64,000 bases of DNA from Anaerovorax odorimutans (GCF_024459955.1 NZ_JANFXK010000001.1:124001-188000); one strand, 5' to 3'; shown: positions 41,778 to 51,317, numbered from the stretch's first letter. Program-made: numbers and translations. Notes: generated by a model from the letters alone, not told the origin.

Positions 41778-43259
41778 ATGACAGCTCATCAGTCTATTGT
41801 GGAATGCATCGCCTTCCACGCCCACCATCAACCGACGAAATTATGCCTTGCTGACGCCAAAAAGTCCGCGAACTATCAGCAGGTTTGGAATAACATTTAC
41901 GGCCTTGCCCGGCAACTTTGGAAAATGGGGATCAAAAAAGGCGATTGCGTTCTAGTCGAATGCACACAGAATGTCGATTATATGATCTGCGAATTCGCAA
42001 TCCAGCTGGCCGGCGGCATCTTTGTTCCTGTTGAAAAGAATTCCGCTGTCGATAAAATCAGGGAAATGATTTCCGATGTCGAAGGCAAACTATATATCGG
42101 GAAAAAGGCAATCAGCGAATCGATTCCCTTTTTCTCCATTGAAAATGTGAGCGATTATCAATATGAGGAAACCCCTGATCTCAGCAGTATATCGTTCCCG
42201 CAAGGCTGCGACACTGCTGAAATTTTGTTCTCCACCGGCACCACCGGAAAGTCCAAAGGGATTGAGCTTTCCCACGGAAACGATGTGGCTCTGGCGGAAA
42301 ACGTCATGTACGGCGTAAAGATGAAAGCGGATAATGTTGAGCTGATTCCCATGCCCCTCAGCCACTCCCACGGTCTGAGACGCTGTTACGGCAATATGCT
42401 CAATGGCAGCTCCGCTGTTTTTACCAATGGGGTCACCTTACTGCAGAAGGTCTTTGATTTAATGGATCAGTATCACGTCACTTCCATGGATCTATCCCCC
42501 AGCAATCTGTCGATCATTTTCAAGCTTTCCAAGGACAGGCTGGGCGATTACGCGGATCAGATGGACTACATTCAGCTGGGTTCCGCTCCGCTGCCGGAAG
42601 AAGACAAGCTCCATCTTTCCAGAATTCTTCCCAAGACCCGCCTTTACAATTTTTACGGCAGCACCGAAGCAGGCTGCTCCTGCCTGCTAGATTTTAACGC
42701 TGCTTCGGGGAAACCCGGATGCATCGGCAAGCCCGCGAAAAACGCGCAATTTATTGTAGTCGATGAAAACCGCAAGGAGATTCAGTCATCCAAGGAAAAT
42801 CTGGGATTTCTGGCCAGCTCCGGTTCCATCAATATGAAGGGCTACTGGAAAGCGCCTGAGCTGACCAGGGAGGCCATGGCCGACGGATTCATCTACACCA
42901 AGGACCTGGGGTATATCGACGAAGAAGGCTTCATCTATATGCTGGGAAGAAAGGATGATGTAATTAATTACGGCGGTATCAAAATCTCGCCCGAGGAAAT
43001 CGAAAGCATCGTCATCAAGCATCCGCTGGTTTCCGATTGTGCCTGCGTACCTATGAAAGATCCCCTTACGGGACAGGCCCCCAAGCTGTTTGTTTCCATA
43101 TCAGACCCGCAGCAGTATGATCCAAAGGATCTGAAAAACTATCTGCAGAAAAATCTTGATGCCAACAAGCAGCCGAAAACAGTGGAAGTCATCGATGAGA
43201 TTCCCCGGACCTTTAACGGGAAAATTCAGCGGAACAAGCTGATCGACCGTTCCAATTAA
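41778..43259 (+). CDS. AMP-forming acyl-CoA/ACP ligase (ANL superfamily)
   Basis: A 493-residue adenylating enzyme. P-loop FSTGTTGKSKGIELSH (about 153-168), A5 motif FYGSTEAG, A7/A8 region TKDLGYIDEEGFIYMLGRKDD and INYGGIKISPEEIE, and the catalytic Lys in NGKIQRNKL near the C-terminus, all intact. It activates a carboxylic acid as acyl-AMP and passes it to CoA or a carrier protein. The acid cannot be predicted. It is divergent from the LysR gene and 5 kb from the carrier protein / MBOAT operon, which lacks its own activating enzyme; a link is an inference worth testing. Start follows TAGGAGG. Confidence 0.88.
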   Translation: MTAHQSIVECIAFHAHHQPTKLCLADAKKSANYQQVWNNIYGLARQLWKMGIKKGDCVLVECTQNVDYMICEFAIQLAGGIFVPVEKNSAVDKIREMISDVEGKLYIGKKAISESIPFFSIENVSDYQYEETPDLSSISFPQGCDTAEILFSTGTTGKSKGIELSHGNDVALAENVMYGVKMKADNVELIPMPLSHSHGLRRCYGNMLNGSSAVFTNGVTLLQKVFDLMDQYHVTSMDLSPSNLSIIFKLSKDRLGDYADQMDYIQLGSAPLPEEDKLHLSRILPKTRLYNFYGSTEAGCSCLLDFNAASGKPGCIGKPAKNAQFIVVDENRKEIQSSKENLGFLASSGSINMKGYWKAPELTREAMADGFIYTKDLGYIDEEGFIYMLGRKDDVINYGGIKISPEEIESIVIKHPLVSDCACVPMKDPLTGQAPKLFVSISDPQQYDPKDLKNYLQKNLDANKQPKTVEVIDEIPRTFNGKIQRNKLIDRSN

Positions 43260-43291
43260 TGATTAAACTAAATGAGTATACGAGGTTTATT

Positions 43292-45595
43292 ATGAAAAAA
43301 GCAATATCTTTGATGCTGATTACGACTTTGACTTTATTGGCAACCATGTCTTTTTCACTTCCGGCTTCTGCTTTTGCCGCAGAGAACGCTTCTGACAAGG
43401 ATGTGGCTAAAGAGGGAGCATACGTGGAGGACGAGGTTCTTGTGGTTTTTGACGATACCCCTTCCAAGAAAGAAGTCAGGGCTGTGACAGAGGAAGTAGA
43501 CGCAAAGAGCGCGGAAGAAATTGAAACTCCGGAAAAAGAGACTCCCTATGTGCTGACACTGGACGAAGACCAATCGGTAGAGGATGCAGTAGAGGAACTG
43601 GAAAAGGAATCTTCGGTTGCTTATGCCCAGCCCAACTTCTTATATGGTCTGGAAGATGACAAATCCGCGGACATCGCGGCTAAAGCCTCTCCAAGGGCAA
43701 TCGACGATACGAACCTTTGGAATTTGAATAAGATCAATGCCAAAGAGGCCTGGGAACTGATCGACGAGGTTGTCAAGGCCGGTGGGCAGACGCCCCGCGA
43801 AAAAGTAACCGTGGCAGTATTGGACACAGGTGTGAACCTAAAGCATCCGGACTTGCAGACCGCCTTGAAAAAGAAGAATTGTGTCAATGTGGTAGGCGAA
43901 GATGACCCTATGAACTATCTATCGCTAGAAAAAACACCTAAAAACAACGGCGATGAAGGCGGACACGGAACGAAGGTTTCCGGCATTATCGCCGCCACCT
44001 CCGGCAATGGTATCGGTGTCGCCGGGGTAGCTTCCGGCAAACACAATGATCTGGTGGAGCTGGCGGTTATTGACGTGTACGCCCGCTATAATACGAGCAA
44101 AGACCGGCTGGCCACTTCCGCCGATATTATCAAGGGCATCAATTATGCCTGCGAGACTGCCGGGGCAAAAGTCATCAATATGAGTCTGGGCCATCATCCC
44201 GGCGACCCCGAATCAAACAGCGCAATGCTGCCGGGAGGCAAACCTGGTACGGACAGTCTCTTGGAGCAGACGATTCACACTGCAGTGAACGATAAAAAAG
44301 TAACGATTGTCTGTTCCGCAGGAAACAAAAAAAGCACCGTCGCCTGGCTTCCTTCCGATTTTGACGACTGCATCAGTGTCATCTCGACCACCAACTACTC
44401 GGATGCCTTCTCCTTATGCAAAGCGAAGAACTCTAATTATGGCTGGAAAAAAGACATTTCCGCACCCGGCGAATCGGTAAGCACAACATTCCCCAGCGGA
44501 GGCTACACCAACAACAGCAGCACGGGCACATCCATGGCCGCACCGGTTGTTTCCGGCGTGGCTGCCATGCTCTACTACCTAAAGCCCTCCATTACTCCGC
44601 AGGAAGTAAGGCAAATCCTGACTTCAACCGCTACGGACCTATATACCGACGGTGACGATATTTACACACGCTACGGCAATGTAAACGCTTTGGCCGCGGT
44701 TTCCAAGGTATTGGGACGCTCCGTTCCTTCTCCCGGAGCATTGGCCACGCCGGCTTCCGTAAAAGCCTCCTCTTCCGGGTACGACCGGATTAAAGTCAGC
44801 TGGAATCGAGTATCCGGAGCATCGGGCTATCAGATCCATCGGGCTACCTCCGCAAGCGGAACATTCAAACCGGTTGCTACCGTTTCCGGCAATGGCACCA
44901 CCAGCTATACCAATACCGGCCTGAAAACAAATACTACATACTATTATAAGGTAAAAGCTTTTGGCACGCTTTCCAATAAAAAAGCGTACAGTCCGCTGTC
45001 AGGCGCCAAATCGGCCAAACCGACCCCTGCGGTGCCACAGAGCCTGAATCTGTATCATACGACTTATAAGGGGATTAAGCTGAAATGGAAAAAGGTGAGC
45101 GGTGCTTCCGGGTATGGAATTTACCGCGCCACCTCCAAGAATGGCAAGTACACTTATGTGAAACGCATTAAGAATGGTTCTACCCTAACTTACACCAACT
45201 CCGGTTTAAAGGCTAACAAGAATTATTACTACAAAGTGCGGGCTTACCGGACGGTCAGCGGCAAGCGGATCTATGGAAGCTATTCCTCTGTAAAGCAACT
45301 GAAAACCACGCCTGCCAAAACTTATATTTCTCTGAAAAAGAACAAAAAGCAGCGGAAAGCGATAGTTACCTGGAAACGGGTTTCAACAGTCAGCGGATAT
45401 GTGGTTTATCGGGCCACATCGAAAAACGGGAAATATAAAAAAGTCGCTACCAAAAAATCCTCTTCACGCAGAAGTTTCACCAGCAAGCGTTTGAAGAAAG
45501 GGAAAAATTATTACTATAAAGCCCGCGCATACAAGACATATCGGGGCAAGCGAATCTACGGACCCTATTCCGATATAAAGAAATGCCGCTTTTAA
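43292..45595 (+). CDS. Secreted subtilase (S8) with propeptide and three Fn3-like modules
   Basis: A 767-residue exported protease. Signal about 1-30, then an acidic I9-like propeptide (about 42-118, with VEDEVLVVFDD and SSVAYAQPNFLYG). Catalytic residues are Asp178 (LDTGVN), His225 (GGHGTKVSG), Asn345 (SAGNKK) and Ser414 (TGTSMAAP). Three Fn3-like modules follow (about 490-580, 583-675, 678-767), each with SGASGY-x-I-x-R-A-T-S and YYYKV-R-A-Y motifs. The extreme basic C-terminus (many K/R, pI high) suggests binding to wall teichoic acid or DNA. Start at 43292 behind GAGG; an upstream ATG at 43259 touches the ligase stop and lacks a signal-peptide start. Confidence 0.92.
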   Translation: MKKAISLMLITTLTLLATMSFSLPASAFAAENASDKDVAKEGAYVEDEVLVVFDDTPSKKEVRAVTEEVDAKSAEEIETPEKETPYVLTLDEDQSVEDAVEELEKESSVAYAQPNFLYGLEDDKSADIAAKASPRAIDDTNLWNLNKINAKEAWELIDEVVKAGGQTPREKVTVAVLDTGVNLKHPDLQTALKKKNCVNVVGEDDPMNYLSLEKTPKNNGDEGGHGTKVSGIIAATSGNGIGVAGVASGKHNDLVELAVIDVYARYNTSKDRLATSADIIKGINYACETAGAKVINMSLGHHPGDPESNSAMLPGGKPGTDSLLEQTIHTAVNDKKVTIVCSAGNKKSTVAWLPSDFDDCISVISTTNYSDAFSLCKAKNSNYGWKKDISAPGESVSTTFPSGGYTNNSSTGTSMAAPVVSGVAAMLYYLKPSITPQEVRQILTSTATDLYTDGDDIYTRYGNVNALAAVSKVLGRSVPSPGALATPASVKASSSGYDRIKVSWNRVSGASGYQIHRATSASGTFKPVATVSGNGTTSYTNTGLKTNTTYYYKVKAFGTLSNKKAYSPLSGAKSAKPTPAVPQSLNLYHTTYKGIKLKWKKVSGASGYGIYRATSKNGKYTYVKRIKNGSTLTYTNSGLKANKNYYYKVRAYRTVSGKRIYGSYSSVKQLKTTPAKTYISLKKNKKQRKAIVTWKRVSTVSGYVVYRATSKNGKYKKVATKKSSSRRSFTSKRLKKGKNYYYKARAYKTYRGKRIYGPYSDIKKCRF

Positions 45596-45605
45596 TAAAT
45601 TGAAT

Positions 45606-45640
45606 AGAAAAACCACCTGCAGTGATCAGGTGGTTTTTCT
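45606..45640. terminator. Bidirectional terminator
   Basis: A 14-bp perfect stem (AGAAAAACCACCTG, 45606-45619, with 45627-45640), 7-base loop, T-rich on both sides, between the convergent subtilase and SGNH genes. Confidence 0.9.
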
Positions 45641-45642
45641 AT

Positions 45643-46710
45643 TTATTCTTGCATTACGCCCCGATTTTTAGCCTCAAACTCCGCATAGAAGTCATATGCT
45701 TCGTCCCAGCTTTCATAGTCTTTATCGCCTCTATGGTCCGGCAGATCATAGTGCTCAGCCAGATACTCAGCGAGATATTTCGTATATTTTTCCGATCCGA
45801 GCATGTTCAAATGTCTGGGATCGTAGCAATCCTTGCTCCAGTCGATGCCCAGCTCCTCATTCATTTCCTTCGTGTTGAAGTTGATCACCTCATATCCGCG
45901 TTCCTGAACCAGCTTAACGGTTTGATTGATTCTCCCCACTTCTTCCGCGACCTGCTCCGAATATGGCGAGAATACGAACAGTACCTCCGCGTCCAGCGTA
46001 TCACAATAGTCCATCAGATCGTTCAGCAGCTCCTCCGCTTCTTTATAAAGGGGTTCTGTCTGCGTCGTATACACAGGAGGTTTTTGCGGTTCCTGTTTCA
46101 GGGATCTGGCCTTGCTGACAAAGAATCCCTTTGTTTCCTGCATTCTGTTCAGCTGCAGCAAATCCTTAGTAGTCAGATCACCTCCCTGCCAGCGTCCGTG
46201 GTATTTTATAATCGGGAAATAGTAGTTTAGCTTTTCCGTATCTACGCCATTGTCCCAGCCCTCCGCATAATCTACGGCGGCATTGATCGCTTTTATCCGG
46301 TTGAGGTTAAAGTGCATACTGTCCGTAGCTCTTCGGATGCCCACCTCTTCAATCTTATCCAGGCTTTCCGTCACTTCCCTGAGTTCCATGATATATACTT
46401 TTGGGTCCTGGGTCTTTTCTGCTTCCTCTATCAAGTATTTGTACAGCACCATTGGCTGTCCTGATGTCGCCAGATCAAACACCGCGATTCCCGTCTCGTT
46501 ATATGCCAGCGGGGCATTCCAAAACCGATTGGCCGCGCTGGAGCCCAAATAGATTCCATCCAGCGAATTTTCTTTTTCAGCGTAGAAAGTGTTTAAAACC
46601 CGCCGGTTCTCATCAGACTGTGAAAGACTGAAAGACTTGTTCAGGCCAACGAACGCTATCAGACAGATTAACAGAAAAATGATCGACCGTACACCGTCTC
46701 TTTTTGTCAT
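45643..46710 (-). CDS. DltD/AlgX-like SGNH-fold membrane protein
   Basis: A 355-residue protein with one N-terminal membrane helix (IIFLLICLIAFVGLN) and an outside SGNH-hydrolase-like domain. Block I is IYLGSSAANRF (Ser57 or Ser58 as nucleophile) and the C-terminal D-x-x-H is DPRHLN. This is the arrangement of DltD and of the AlgJ/AlgX type partners of MBOAT acyltransferases. It is the last gene of the carrier / MBOAT / SGNH operon (30 bp after the MBOAT gene). Expected role: final acyl transfer to a surface polymer, or hydrolase/proofreading. Confidence 0.8.
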   Translation of the reverse strand: MTKRDGVRSIIFLLICLIAFVGLNKSFSLSQSDENRRVLNTFYAEKENSLDGIYLGSSAANRFWNAPLAYNETGIAVFDLATSGQPMVLYKYLIEEAEKTQDPKVYIMELREVTESLDKIEEVGIRRATDSMHFNLNRIKAINAAVDYAEGWDNGVDTEKLNYYFPIIKYHGRWQGGDLTTKDLLQLNRMQETKGFFVSKARSLKQEPQKPPVYTTQTEPLYKEAEELLNDLMDYCDTLDAEVLFVFSPYSEQVAEEVGRINQTVKLVQERGYEVINFNTKEMNEELGIDWSKDCYDPRHLNMLGSEKYTKYLAEYLAEHYDLPDHRGDKDYESWDEAYDFYAEFEAKNRGVMQE

Positions 46711-46740
46711 ATATACTCCAATCTTTACTTAATCATAAAA

Positions 46741-48315
46741 TTAAAATCCTCGATATATAAAGGAACTGGCATCATAGCCCGGACCGTATATACCAAAGAT
46801 GAAAATCGCCACAATGGCAGCAAGATAGATTCCCCATCTGAATAAGATATTCTGCCTCGCCAGCGCTTCTCTTATTTTCCAGCCGTTCTCCTGCATCAAA
46901 CTGATTACGAACCAGATCGCGCACAGGAAAAAGATCAAAGCAAAATCCAGCAGAGTCAGGCCAAGATTAAAGATATCCCCGTCCAGTACAATACTGGGAT
47001 TAAAGACCAGCATGGATTTAAACATGCTGACTGCCGCTGAGAAAGACGCGGCTCTTGGGAGCAGTCTGCCGATTACAATCAGGAAAAAAGTTCTTCCTAT
47101 CTGGAACAGACGCCAGCTGAATGCCTTTGTATTAATCTGCAGCAATTCCGCCAGCTTGACAAGATACGGTTCCAGAATCATGCCCAGAATAATAATTCCC
47201 CCGTTATACAGGCCGTAGGCAATATATTTGAATTCAGCGCCGTGCCACAGACCAATTGTAAGAAAGGTCGCCAGCTGAGCTACCAATACGGGAAACAGCT
47301 TTCCCAGCCGGTCGCCCAGGGTTTTCCGAAGCTTCTTCCCTGCTTTTCCAAATGTCTTGGAAAGGGAAATGGGGTAGAAGATGTAATCCCTGCACCAGTT
47401 TCCCAGGGTAATATGCCATCTCCTCCAGAATTCTGAAATGCTGTCGGAGAAATAGGGCCTCTGGAAATTATTGGCCATATCAATGCCCATGATCTGGGCA
47501 ACGCCCCGTGCGATGTCAATTCCGCCGGAAAAATCTCCGTATATCTGGATGGAGTAGAACAACAGCGCTATCACGATATAAAAGCCCTGATATTCCGTAT
47601 AATTGTCAAAAACCTGGCTGACTAAAATCCCTACCCGATCCGCGATTACCAGCTTTTTCACGAAACCCCAAAGGATCAGCTGCGCGCCAAAGGTCAGATT
47701 TTTATAGCTGAAGGCATGTCCTTCATACAACTGCCCTGCCAGCTGATCGTAACGGCTGATCGGCCCCTGTATGATCTGCGGAAAAAAAGATACAAAAAGT
47801 GCGAATTTAAAAAAGCTTTGATCTGCCTCAAATTTATTTCGATATAAGTCAATAATATAGGCGACGGACTGGAATGTATAAAAAGAGATTCCCAGAGGAA
47901 TCAAAAAACCGGCGTCAAAATGGATGCCCTCGAATCCCAACGCCTCAATATAATAGCGAAAATATTTCACAATGGCCAGTACGCCAAAATCCAAAAGCAG
48001 CAAAAGCGCAACGATCCGTTTTTTCTTCTTTTGGGAAAGTGCCTTCTGCGCCTTTTTTTCGTCTCTGCTCAGACGGTCGCCGTTCTGCGCGATGTATTCT
48101 TTATATTCCGCGTTCTGTTTTCCGATGCGCTTTCCGCCCCAAAAAGTGACAGCCGTAGTAAACAGCAAAAATATAAACGTCCTGGGGCTGGATATCAGGT
48201 AAAAAACATAGCTGGCCAGAAGCAGAACGCCCCACCGGTACCTTTTAGGAATCGCAAAATACAGACATACAACGGCCAGGACAAATACTAAAAAGTAAAA
48301 AGATGTAAACGCCAT
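46741..48315 (-). CDS. MBOAT O-acyltransferase (AlgI/DltB-like)
   Basis: A 524-residue multi-helix membrane protein. Hallmarks of MBOAT: PLGISFYTFQSVAYIIDLYR, SEFWRRWHITLGNWCRDYIF (His near residue 300) and IGLWHGAEFKYIAYGLYNG (catalytic His near 357). It is longer than DltB (about 400) and nearer AlgI/PatA in length. It takes an acyl group from a cytoplasmic donor, here probably the adjacent carrier protein, and moves it through the membrane. The carrier-protein stop lies 8 bp upstream. Confidence 0.92.
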   Translation of the reverse strand: MAFTSFYFLVFVLAVVCLYFAIPKRYRWGVLLLASYVFYLISSPRTFIFLLFTTAVTFWGGKRIGKQNAEYKEYIAQNGDRLSRDEKKAQKALSQKKKKRIVALLLLLDFGVLAIVKYFRYYIEALGFEGIHFDAGFLIPLGISFYTFQSVAYIIDLYRNKFEADQSFFKFALFVSFFPQIIQGPISRYDQLAGQLYEGHAFSYKNLTFGAQLILWGFVKKLVIADRVGILVSQVFDNYTEYQGFYIVIALLFYSIQIYGDFSGGIDIARGVAQIMGIDMANNFQRPYFSDSISEFWRRWHITLGNWCRDYIFYPISLSKTFGKAGKKLRKTLGDRLGKLFPVLVAQLATFLTIGLWHGAEFKYIAYGLYNGGIIILGMILEPYLVKLAELLQINTKAFSWRLFQIGRTFFLIVIGRLLPRAASFSAAVSMFKSMLVFNPSIVLDGDIFNLGLTLLDFALIFFLCAIWFVISLMQENGWKIREALARQNILFRWGIYLAAIVAIFIFGIYGPGYDASSFIYRGF

Positions 48316-48323
48316 TTTTTATA

Positions 48324-48551
48324 TTAACCCTGCGCTTTCGTAATCAAGTCCACCATCGCATCTACGGAATTAAAGTTTTCCGGAGTCAGATCTTCGACCG
48401 AAATTTCGATATCGAATTCCTCATTGAATTCTCCCACAATGGCTACAATATCCAGGGATTCCAAAATTCCGTCATCAATTAACTTTGCGTCGCCTAAGAA
48501 ATCAACATCGCTCCTGATGTCCTTTAAAATTGCTAAAACAGCTTCTTTCAT
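48324..48551 (-). CDS. Acyl carrier protein (DltC-like)
   Basis: A 75-residue carrier protein. DDGILESLDIVAIV carries the phosphopantetheine-accepting Ser32 in E-S-L-D, and the four-helix pattern and acidic character are standard. FDIEISVEDLTPENFNSVDA is closer to DltC and polyketide-like carriers than to fatty-acid AcpP (which has DSLD-x-VE). First gene of the operon with MBOAT and SGNH genes; it has its own promoter. The acyl or D-Ala donor is not encoded next to it. Confidence 0.9.
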   Translation of the reverse strand: MKEAVLAILKDIRSDVDFLGDAKLIDDGILESLDIVAIVGEFNEEFDIEISVEDLTPENFNSVDAMVDLITKAQG

Positions 48552-48675
48552 TTGTAATACCTCTCTTCATGTCAGTCTGTTCTTGAATAGGCGAAGTCCA
48601 TATCAAAAACAAAAAAATATAACGTCCTTCTTTGGATCTAAAAACACCCTACAGAATACACGCTATCCACACATA

Positions 48676-48704
48676 AAGATATGTTATCATTCTGCATTTG
48701 TCAA
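48676..48704 (-). promoter_or_regulatory. Promoter of the carrier/MBOAT/SGNH operon
   Basis: -35 TTGACA (48699-48704), 17 bp, -10 TATCTT (48676-48681). The predicted leader is about 115 bases. Confidence 0.7.
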
Positions 48705-48789
48705 GTCAAGCGCCATCACTAAAACTACAAATATTCATCAAAATAGTTCACATTTCCCGATATTTGAGTAGCACAAACGCATTTTCCTA

Positions 48790-48822
48790 TGTTATACTTA
48801 TACACATGTATCATGTGTATAA
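48790..48822 (+). promoter_or_regulatory. Extended -10 and palindrome before the LtaS-like gene
   Basis: TG-T-TATACT (48790-48798) is an extended -10. It touches a perfect 11-bp dyad TTATACACATG / CATGTGTATAA (48798-48808 and 48812-48822, 3-base centre) lying over the predicted +1. It may be a repressor site or a 5' RNA hairpin that stabilises the mRNA. Confidence 0.6.
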
Positions 48823-48851
48823 TAAAGCTTTACATAAGGGGGAAAGTACAA

Positions 48852-51269
48852 ATGAAAACGTTTTTTAAGTCCATGACAATCAAGAAATGGATCTTGATTG
48901 GAATTATGATTGCCGCAATGTTCTTTATGACGGCACAGAGAGAAGCCTTTAATAAGGACTATACATATAACTTCGGCCCTCCTGCAGATGAAAGGCAGGA
49001 GCAATCCTTAATCGACCATCCTGAGATCCTGGAAACTTTTACTGCGGAAAAGGAGCAGTTGAAGCAAATTTCGTTGAAGTTTGAAAATGTCGGCCGGGAT
49101 GCGGCCAGGGGAAGCGTCGTCGTACAGATTCGCGATAAAAACGGGACTGCGCTTGCTTCCGCGTCGCAGCCTATCGCACAGGTTCGTACGGATAACCGTC
49201 CCACGCTTTTCGACGTAAACATCACTTTGGATAGCGGGGAAACTTATACGATTGCCGTACTCAACGATCAGATTTACAACGAAAACGGCGTTTTTCTTTA
49301 CGAAGGCCATAAGGAAATCTATACTGGTTTCAGTTATCGGAACCTCTTTATGGTATATGCGTTTCTATTGATCGGCATTATTCTTGTTGCCATCCCGCTG
49401 GATGATGTTTCACGCAAATTAAATAAGAATAGGGATAAGGAGATTAACCTGCATGTTCTGATCTCCCGGATTCTTTTCTTCGCTTCGCCGATTGTGGCTT
49501 ACTGGGTTGTGGAAAAATTTTCGGGATACCCCTTAAGTAAGTTTTTGTCAGGCCTGTTTTCTCTGACCGGATTGCTGAATATTTTCATTTATGCCTTTAT
49601 CTGGTGGCTATTATATGCGATTTTGAACCGTACCAAGTACACCAGCCTGCTTCTATGTCTTCTCGGATTTGTTTTCGGTTTTATCAATTATCTGTTGACC
49701 ATCTTCCGGGGCTGCCCCCTGGTCGCTACTGATTTCAGTGCTCTCGGCACTGCCATGAACGTAGCAGCCACTTATCAGCTGACCTTTAATTTATCAGCGC
49801 TTTGGGCGATCACTTACACGGTTATATTCTGCTGTCTGGTGCTGTGCCTGAATTCGTATAAGGGGCTTCACTGGAAAAAAAGGATTGTTTTTGTTGCCGT
49901 GTGGATCGGCCTGGCCTTTACCTTCAACAGCCTGTTCTTCCGCAGCTCTTTCATAAAAGACCATGGAATTCGGGTAAGCGTATGGGAACCTAAGAGGAAT
50001 TATTTCAAGAATGGTTCCGCCCTTTCCTTTGTCGTTACCCTGAGCTATTTTGTGGTGGAAAAGCCTGACGGTTACTCTGCGGATGCGGCAAAAGAAATTG
50101 CCTCCAAGTACCCTTCCGACAAGGGTGCGTCTAAGACTTCCGACACGAAGAAACCAAATGTCATCTGTATTATGAATGAGGCTTTCTCCGATCTGTCGGT
50201 TATTAAACAGTTTGAAACATCGGAAGACTATATGCCGTATATCCACAGTCTAAAGAAAAACACGGTAAAAGGGAACCTGTATGTCTCTTGTTTCGGCGGG
50301 ACTACCGCAAATACGGAGTTTGAATTTCTCACCGGAAATTCCATGGCCTTCTTCCCGTTCCGCTCAATTCCTTACAATAATTATATAAAGGAAACCATAC
50401 CGTCCCTGACCTATACCCTGGATGCGCAAAACTACAGCGGCGGTAAAGCGGTTCATCCCTTCCGCGGCAATGGATGGAACCGGGATGTGGTTTATCCGTT
50501 CCTGGGGTTCAAGGATTTTCTGACGATTGACGATTTTGAGTCACCAAAATATATCCGAAACTATATCTCGGATGAGACGGATTTTGATAAATTGATTGAG
50601 GAATACGAAAAGAGCAAAAAAGATGATAAAGACGATCCATTCTATATCTTTAACGTAACCATGCAGAATCACGGTGGATATAATGAGTCTCTGGATACAG
50701 TGAAAGATGTGGTTGAGATCAAGGATTCCGCGATCAAAACAAGCCAGGCGGAGCTGTACCTCAGTGTGGTAAAGGAATCCGACGCGGCGTTTAAAAAGCT
50801 TACAGACTATTTTAAATCTGTGGACGAGCCAACGATTATCGTTATGTTCGGCGACCACCAGCCTAAAATTCCGGACGAATTTTATGAAGCTTTATACGGC
50901 AAACCGTTAGATTCTCTGACATTGGAAGAAACGGCCCGCATGTACCAAAGCGCTTACGTTATCTGGGCAAACTACGATATTCCGTCAGAGACGAAAGACA
51001 TGAGCGCCAATTACCTTTCATCCAATTTGCTCGAACTCATGGGTGCGGATATGACCGGGTACAACAAGTATCTACTGGAGCTGCAGAAAAAGGTTCCTAT
51101 ACTGTCTTCCATCTGTTATATAGGAGATGATGGGAAAATGTACAGCCCCGGTGAAAAGTCCAAATACAGTCCGCTGCTTAACGAGTACCAAATCCTGCAA
51201 TACAACAATATGTTTGACTCCAAGAAACGAATCAGTGACTTCTTCTTTATTGAAGAACCTGAAAAATAG
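48852..51269 (+). CDS. LtaS-like phosphoglycerol transferase (sulfatase fold)
   Basis: An 805-residue membrane protein. One N-terminal helix (WILIGIMIAAMFFMTA), an extracytoplasmic domain of about 130 residues not found in standard LtaS, a block of helices (about 165-370), and a sulfatase-fold domain (about 430-770): PNVICIMNEAFSDLSVI, the Thr nucleophile region GGTTANTEFEFLTGNS, and metal-binding MFGDHQPKIP. LtaS-type enzymes polymerise glycerol phosphate taken from phosphatidylglycerol; related enzymes decorate other polymers. The N-terminal beta-rich addition is of unknown role. The start at 48852 follows AAGGGGGAAAG; upstream codons belong to the promoter region. Confidence 0.88.
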   Translation: MKTFFKSMTIKKWILIGIMIAAMFFMTAQREAFNKDYTYNFGPPADERQEQSLIDHPEILETFTAEKEQLKQISLKFENVGRDAARGSVVVQIRDKNGTALASASQPIAQVRTDNRPTLFDVNITLDSGETYTIAVLNDQIYNENGVFLYEGHKEIYTGFSYRNLFMVYAFLLIGIILVAIPLDDVSRKLNKNRDKEINLHVLISRILFFASPIVAYWVVEKFSGYPLSKFLSGLFSLTGLLNIFIYAFIWWLLYAILNRTKYTSLLLCLLGFVFGFINYLLTIFRGCPLVATDFSALGTAMNVAATYQLTFNLSALWAITYTVIFCCLVLCLNSYKGLHWKKRIVFVAVWIGLAFTFNSLFFRSSFIKDHGIRVSVWEPKRNYFKNGSALSFVVTLSYFVVEKPDGYSADAAKEIASKYPSDKGASKTSDTKKPNVICIMNEAFSDLSVIKQFETSEDYMPYIHSLKKNTVKGNLYVSCFGGTTANTEFEFLTGNSMAFFPFRSIPYNNYIKETIPSLTYTLDAQNYSGGKAVHPFRGNGWNRDVVYPFLGFKDFLTIDDFESPKYIRNYISDETDFDKLIEEYEKSKKDDKDDPFYIFNVTMQNHGGYNESLDTVKDVVEIKDSAIKTSQAELYLSVVKESDAAFKKLTDYFKSVDEPTIIVMFGDHQPKIPDEFYEALYGKPLDSLTLEETARMYQSAYVIWANYDIPSETKDMSANYLSSNLLELMGADMTGYNKYLLELQKKVPILSSICYIGDDGKMYSPGEKSKYSPLLNEYQILQYNNMFDSKKRISDFFFIEEPEK

Positions 51270-51273
51270 TAAC

Positions 51274-51316
51274 AAAAAAGCAAGATGCATAACCGATCAA
51301 AGCATCTTGCTTTTTT
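51274..51316. terminator. Bidirectional terminator
   Basis: A 15-bp perfect stem (AAAAAAGCAAGATGC, 51274-51288, with 51302-51316) between the convergent LtaS-like gene and the teichoic acid operon. Confidence 0.9.
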
Positions 51317-51317
51317 C

